Shown here: one piece after another, positions 60,936 through 64,000 of the stretch
Layout: each line of letters begins with the position of its first letter
Numbering within the stretch: position 1 is the stretch's first letter
Assembly (NCBI GenBank): GCA_003242735.1
Contig: QGVH01000001.1
Location: forward strand, 124,001 to 188,000
Source: a bacterium
GTDB taxonomy: Bacteria; Gemmatimonadota; Gemmatimonadetes; Longimicrobiales; RSA9
Length of the DNA stretch: 64,000 bases
Reading direction: 5' to 3'
The notes under the pieces: generated by a model
What the model saw: only the letters and a program-made list of their open reading frames with translations
The model's database searches: none
What the model was told of the DNA's origin: nothing
Position numbers and translations under genes: made by a program

Positions 60936-62171
60936 ATGTCGTCCATGATCCGGAAATCCCGTGACCGACGCGGAGCCCGGCTCGCCGCCGTTGCGCTCGC
61001 CGTGGGCGCGATCCTCCTCGCGACCATGGTGCCCACGGGCCACGACCCGGCGCTGACGCCGCTGCTCTGCCTCGTCTGTGGTGGGAAGGGCGTGGCCGAT
61101 GTGGTGTCCAACGTCATCCTCTTCATGCCCCTGGGCCTCGCTCTCGCCGCGCTCGGCACGCGCCGGCGGCGCGCCATCTTCGCCGGCGCCGCGCTCTCGC
61201 TGTGCGTCGAGTTCACCCAGCAGTTCATCCCCGGCCGCGACCCGAGCCTCAGCGACCTGGTCTTCAATACGACGGGCACCGCGCTCGGCTTCGCCGCATT
61301 GCGCCTGGCTCCACGACTGATCGACCCGCCCGCGGCCGTGGCGAGCCGGCTCGCCCTTGCGGCCGCAGCGTTCGCCGCCGGCGTCCTCGGCCTCACCGCC
61401 GCCTCGTTCTCGCCGGCGTTCCCGGAGTCCACCTACTACGCCCAGTGGACGCCGGATCTCCGCCACCTCGCCCAGTACGATGGCACGGTGCTCGATGTCG
61501 AGCTGGCGGGCCTCCGACTGCCGCCGCCCCGCCTCGACGACTCGCCCCGCGTCGCCCGGCTGCTGCGCGACGGCCAACCCCTCCGCGTCACCGCGATCGC
61601 GGGCACGCCTCCGCCCTCGCTCGCCTCGATCTTCAGCATCCATGACGACCGGCGGCGAGAAATCATCCTCATCGGCGCCGAAGGCGACGACCTCGTCCTC
61701 CGCGTGCGCACCCGCGCCGCGGCGCTCCGCCTCGACCATCCGGACCTCCGCCTGCCGGGTGCCCTGGCCGACTTCCGTCCCGGCGACACCATCACCATCA
61801 CGGTGCAGCGTCGAGTCGGGCAGGCCGGCTTCTGTGTGGGATTGAATGGTGGGGTCTCGTGCGGCTCGAGCTACCCGGTCGGCTTCGGCTGGTCGCTCCT
61901 CCTCTACAGCGACCGGATCCCGAAGGCCGGCGGGTTCCTGCTCAGCGCTGGATGGCTGGCCGCCCTCGTCGCGCCGGTCGCGTTCTGGGCGCGCCGTCGC
62001 TGGGAAGCCGCGCTCGCAGCGGCGATCCTGGTCGGCGCCCTGGTCGCCGCGGCCGCCGGCACACCGGCCGTCAGCTTCGCTCCCGCAGACGCGGTCGGAC
62101 TCACGGCGGGCATCGCAGCCGGCCTCGGCGCGCGCCGGCTCGCTGCGGGGCGCAGACGCTCCGGCCGTTGA
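60936..62171 (+). CDS. VanZ-family membrane protein with LamG-like domain
   Basis: A 411-residue membrane protein. The N-terminal part has the VanZ layout: a helix (LAAVALAVGAILLATMVPTGHD), then KGVADVVSNVILFMPLGLALAALG, CVEFTQQFIPGRDPSLSDLVFNTTGTALG. A periplasmic beta-rich domain of about 190 residues with ASIFSIHDDRRREIILIGAEGDDLVLRVR resembles a LamG/concanavalin sandwich. Two or three further helices finish it. VanZ proteins influence envelope glycan or lipid assembly by an unknown route; the added sandwich could bind glycan. ATG 60936 lies in a region without a strong ribosome site. Its stop lies four bases from the convergent phosphatase stop. Confidence 0.82.
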   Translation: MSSMIRKSRDRRGARLAAVALAVGAILLATMVPTGHDPALTPLLCLVCGGKGVADVVSNVILFMPLGLALAALGTRRRRAIFAGAALSLCVEFTQQFIPGRDPSLSDLVFNTTGTALGFAALRLAPRLIDPPAAVASRLALAAAAFAAGVLGLTAASFSPAFPESTYYAQWTPDLRHLAQYDGTVLDVELAGLRLPPPRLDDSPRVARLLRDGQPLRVTAIAGTPPPSLASIFSIHDDRRREIILIGAEGDDLVLRVRTRAAALRLDHPDLRLPGALADFRPGDTITITVQRRVGQAGFCVGLNGGVSCGSSYPVGFGWSLLLYSDRIPKAGGFLLSAGWLAALVAPVAFWARRRWEAALAAAILVGALVAAAAGTPAVSFAPADAVGLTAGIAAGLGARRLAAGRRRSGR

Positions 62172-62175
62172 AGCG

Positions 62176-62865
62176 TCACCGCCCCTCGTACGGCTGCACC
62201 GCGATCGCCTTCGCGAGCACCGCCACGCACCGGTCGATCCGCGCGTAGCACTCCTCGAACACTTCCACCGGCTGGAGCACCGGATCGCGGATCGCCCGGG
62301 TCTCGATCGGCAGCGGGTCCAGGTCGCCGAGCACCAGCACCGCGTCCGGGTCGACGCCGTACACCACCTGGATCCTCCGCGCCTGGCCGGGCTCCATCAC
62401 CACGATGAGGTCGGCGCCGCGCACCAGGTCGACATCGAGCGGCCGCGAGCGGTGCGGGCGGAGGTCCAGACCCCGCCGCGCCGCCACCTCGATCGCCTCG
62501 AGCGGAGCCGGCCGGCCCGGGCCGAGGAAGCCCGCAGAGAACACCCGGATCCTGTCCCGCAGGAACGGCGGCAAAGCGGCCCGCAGCGCCGCCTCGCCGT
62601 AAGGGCTCCGGCAGATGTTGCCGTGACAGACCACCAACACCGACGTCACGGGCCGCGCGGCGAGCCGCGACCACGCACGCCTGCGCCGCCACCGGTGCAG
62701 CAGCCGATCCGGACCGTGCCGGATCCACCTCTTCAGCCGCGCCGCCGTCGGACTCTGGAGTAACCCGCGCGCCGCACGGCCGAGCGCCGACCACCACCCC
62801 GGCGCCGCGTCTGTGCCCACCACCTCACTCGATCCCCTCTCGCTTCCCCCGGATTCCCGCGCCAT
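62176..62865 (-). CDS. Low-molecular-weight protein tyrosine phosphatase with N-terminal extension
   Basis: A 229-residue protein. The phosphatase core starts at about residue 76: SVLVVCHGNICRSPYGEAALR is the C-x5-R-S phosphate loop, and DPVLQPVEVFEECYARI carries the general-acid Asp-Pro. RGLDLRPHRSRPL is also typical. Wzb-type enzymes of this class remove phosphate from BY-kinase tails such as the one at 22647. About 75 extra residues precede the core (ARLKRWIRHGPDRLLHRWRRRRAWSR), basic and perhaps membrane-binding. ATG 62865 is chosen; the frame is open to 63195. Confidence 0.85.
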   Translation of the reverse strand: MARESGGSERGSSEVVGTDAAPGWWSALGRAARGLLQSPTAARLKRWIRHGPDRLLHRWRRRRAWSRLAARPVTSVLVVCHGNICRSPYGEAALRAALPPFLRDRIRVFSAGFLGPGRPAPLEAIEVAARRGLDLRPHRSRPLDVDLVRGADLIVVMEPGQARRIQVVYGVDPDAVLVLGDLDPLPIETRAIRDPVLQPVEVFEECYARIDRCVAVLAKAIAVQPYEGR

Positions 62866-63363
62866 GCGCCTGCACTCCCCGTACGTTGCTCTCGCTCCGG
62901 AGCCGCCTCGGCCACACCCGCCCCAGGCCGCCTCCTGCCCCATTCCAATTACGGCCCCCCACGCCGCCCGGTCCAGCCCCGACCCTCCGCGGCATCCCGA
63001 GCGGGGCGTGTGGCACCCACGCGACAACGGAGGCCTGAACGACCCGCCATCTCCACGTTCCGTCTCACACATGCAGCGGGCACAAACTGCTATCGCGTCC
63101 GCGCCGCGCGACCCACTCCGTCCTCTCCCCGATGGCGCCCGATGCGGACGAGCCCGGCGGGATCCCCTCCCGCCGGGCTCGCTCACGTCCGGCACACGAT
63201 CGCGCTTCCTCCGCCCCTACCCGCAGCGCCCCCCGGAGCTGCACCACCCCGGGGCGGCGAGGCCGCGGGCGGACGGCCCCCCGGGCTGCCGGGCAGCGGC
63301 GGAGGAGCCGTCTCCACCCCCGCCCGGCGTTGCACCGGGCTGGCGCGGGGCGTGGCGAGGGTC
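62866..63363. other. Intergenic region of about 0.5 kb
   Basis: No gene seen. It contains the terminator at 63150-63180 and a smaller hairpin, GCCCGG/CCGGGC, at 63322-63340 just past the D-aminoacylase stop. Confidence 0.4.
63150..63180 (-). terminator. Strong hairpin terminator
   Basis: Perfect 12-base inverted repeat GAGCCCGGCGGG / CCCGCCGGGCTC with a seven-base loop, 180 bases beyond the stop of the D-aminoacylase gene. Confidence 0.7.
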
Positions 63364-64000
63364 TCACCCCGCGAGACGTCCGCCGGGCCTCAACACCCGC
63401 CCTGGCTTTGCGCCGGTGTGCTCGCCGTCCCGGATGACGAACACGCCGTTCACCAGCACGTGGGGGATGCCCACCGGATACTGGTGCGGCCGTTCGAACG
63501 TCGCCCGGTCCGCGACGGTGTTGGGGTCGAAGGCGACGAGGTCCGCGAACGCGCCCGGCGCGATCCGCCCCCGCCCCTCGAGCCGCAGCCGCGCGGCGGG
63601 CATGCCTGTCATCTTGTGGATCGCGGTCTCCAGCGGCATGAGCTTCTGCTCGCGGCAGTAGTGGCCGAGCACGCGGGGGAACGTGCCGTAGTTGCGCGGG
63701 TGCACCGAGCCCTCCATCTCCTCGGCGGGCCGCGCCTGCGCGCCGCCATCCGAGCAGATCATGCCCAGCGGATGCGCCAGGAACCGGGCCGTGTTCTCCT
63801 CGCTCATGCCGAAGCCGACCATCCCGCCGCCGCCGCCCTCGATCATGATGCGCAGCAGCAGCGCGTACGGCTCCTCACCGCGCTCCCGCGCCAGCTCGCC
63901 CAGCCGCCGGCCCCGCGCCCACGCGAACGCGTCGCCCACGGACGTCACCTGCACCGCGTCCCACGACCCGAGCTCGTCTTCCACCTTCTCCCGCACCGCC
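63364..64000 (-). CDS. N-acyl-D-amino-acid deacylase, C-terminal part (runs off right edge)
   Basis: At least 210 residues of an amidohydrolase; the N-terminus lies beyond base 64000. SEENTARFLAHPLGMICSDGG holds the conserved Asp of the amidohydrolase barrel, then LPAARLRLEGRGRIAPGAFADLVAFDPNTVADRATFERPHQYPVGIPHVLVNGVFVIRDGEHTGAKPGRVLR is diagnostic of D-aminoacylases. Enzymes of this family remove the acyl group from N-acyl-D-amino acids with a zinc centre. It is not obviously part of the polysaccharide locus, and may mark its right border. No neighbour beyond it is visible. Confidence 0.9.
   Translation of the reverse strand, partial: AVREKVEDELGSWDAVQVTSVGDAFAWARGRRLGELARERGEEPYALLLRIMIEGGGGGMVGFGMSEENTARFLAHPLGMICSDGGAQARPAEEMEGSVHPRNYGTFPRVLGHYCREQKLMPLETAIHKMTGMPAARLRLEGRGRIAPGAFADLVAFDPNTVADRATFERPHQYPVGIPHVLVNGVFVIRDGEHTGAKPGRVLRPGGRLAG

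Noticed and set aside
1-64000. tRNA, rRNA, insertion sequences, CRISPR arrays, exosortase or PEP-CTERM genes
   Set aside because: I looked for these by eye on both strands and saw none; a profile search would be needed to exclude small or divergent copies.

Overview
The window is GC-rich (about 70% by eye) and densely coded. It holds an envelope or secreted polysaccharide locus of a Gram-negative bacterium: there is a Wza-type outer-membrane export protein, a Wzc-type BY-kinase with a tyrosine tail, lipoproteins and a flippase. GC content, strings of Ig-like (Big_2) lipoprotein domains, the carbamoyltransferase/SxtJ/DUF5989 set and a D-aminoacylase would fit Gemmatimonadota, but no rRNA or other marker proves this.

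Layout. 1-12293 (minus): a run of assembly genes with three family-4 glycosyltransferases, an ATP-grasp enzyme, an O-antigen ligase-like protein, a polysaccharide deacetylase, an asparagine synthase, a GT2, a GT39-like membrane transferase and another glycosyltransferase. 12294-13349: no gene. 13350-16454 (minus): a 1034-aa Ig-like lipoprotein behind a class I c-di-GMP riboswitch. 17009-22059: a membrane GT2, the priming sugar transferase, and a soluble histidine kinase with an NtrC-type sigma-54 activator. 22647-28823: BY-kinase, a receiver with degenerate GGDEF, a small CxxC protein, Wza-like exporter and UDP-GlcNAc 2-epimerase. 28932-33667: GT4, GT39-like transferase and flippase. 33775-42281 (minus): GT4, two tandem GT2 (one lacking its catalytic acids), a DegT-type aminotransferase, FemAB-like and NodB-like proteins of the exosortase-A (XrtA) EPS type, and a DUF5060 glycosidase. 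42822-46635 (plus): epimerase, second asparagine synthase, methyltransferase. 46641-51391 (minus): methyltransferase, GT4, a flippase-like membrane protein, a GlpD-like dehydrogenase. 52064-64000: two NodU/CmcH carbamoyltransferases, one with SxtJ and DUF5989, a DNRLRE/DUF5060 protein, an SGNH hydrolase interrupted by UGA, a VanZ-family protein, a low-molecular-weight phosphatase, and the end of a D-aminoacylase that runs off the right edge.

How it works together. The sugar transferase would start a lipid-linked glycan, the glycosyltransferases extend it, the flippase and ligase/polymerase-like protein move and join it, and the BY-kinase and Wza-like protein export it. Deacetylases, carbamoyltransferases, methyltransferases, asparagine synthases and the FemAB protein would decorate it.

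Main discovery. Reading both strands by eye I found four exact sigma-54 (-24/-12) elements, GGCAC-N5-TTGC, at 9731-9744 (-), 16664-16677 (-), 40233-40246 (-) and 51902-51915 (+). Each is just upstream of a gene. At two of them the predicted leader is 26-27 nt and carries a Shine-Dalgarno sequence, which changes the gene start (GTG at 9693, CTG at 40194). Weaker matches lie before other genes. The locus encodes its own sigma-54 activator with a kinase, and the sigma-54 site at 16664 feeds into the c-di-GMP riboswitch. The cluster therefore looks like a sigma-54 plus c-di-GMP controlled exopolysaccharide/adhesin regulon. No exosortase, PEP-CTERM protein, tRNA, rRNA, CRISPR array, insertion sequence or replication origin was seen.
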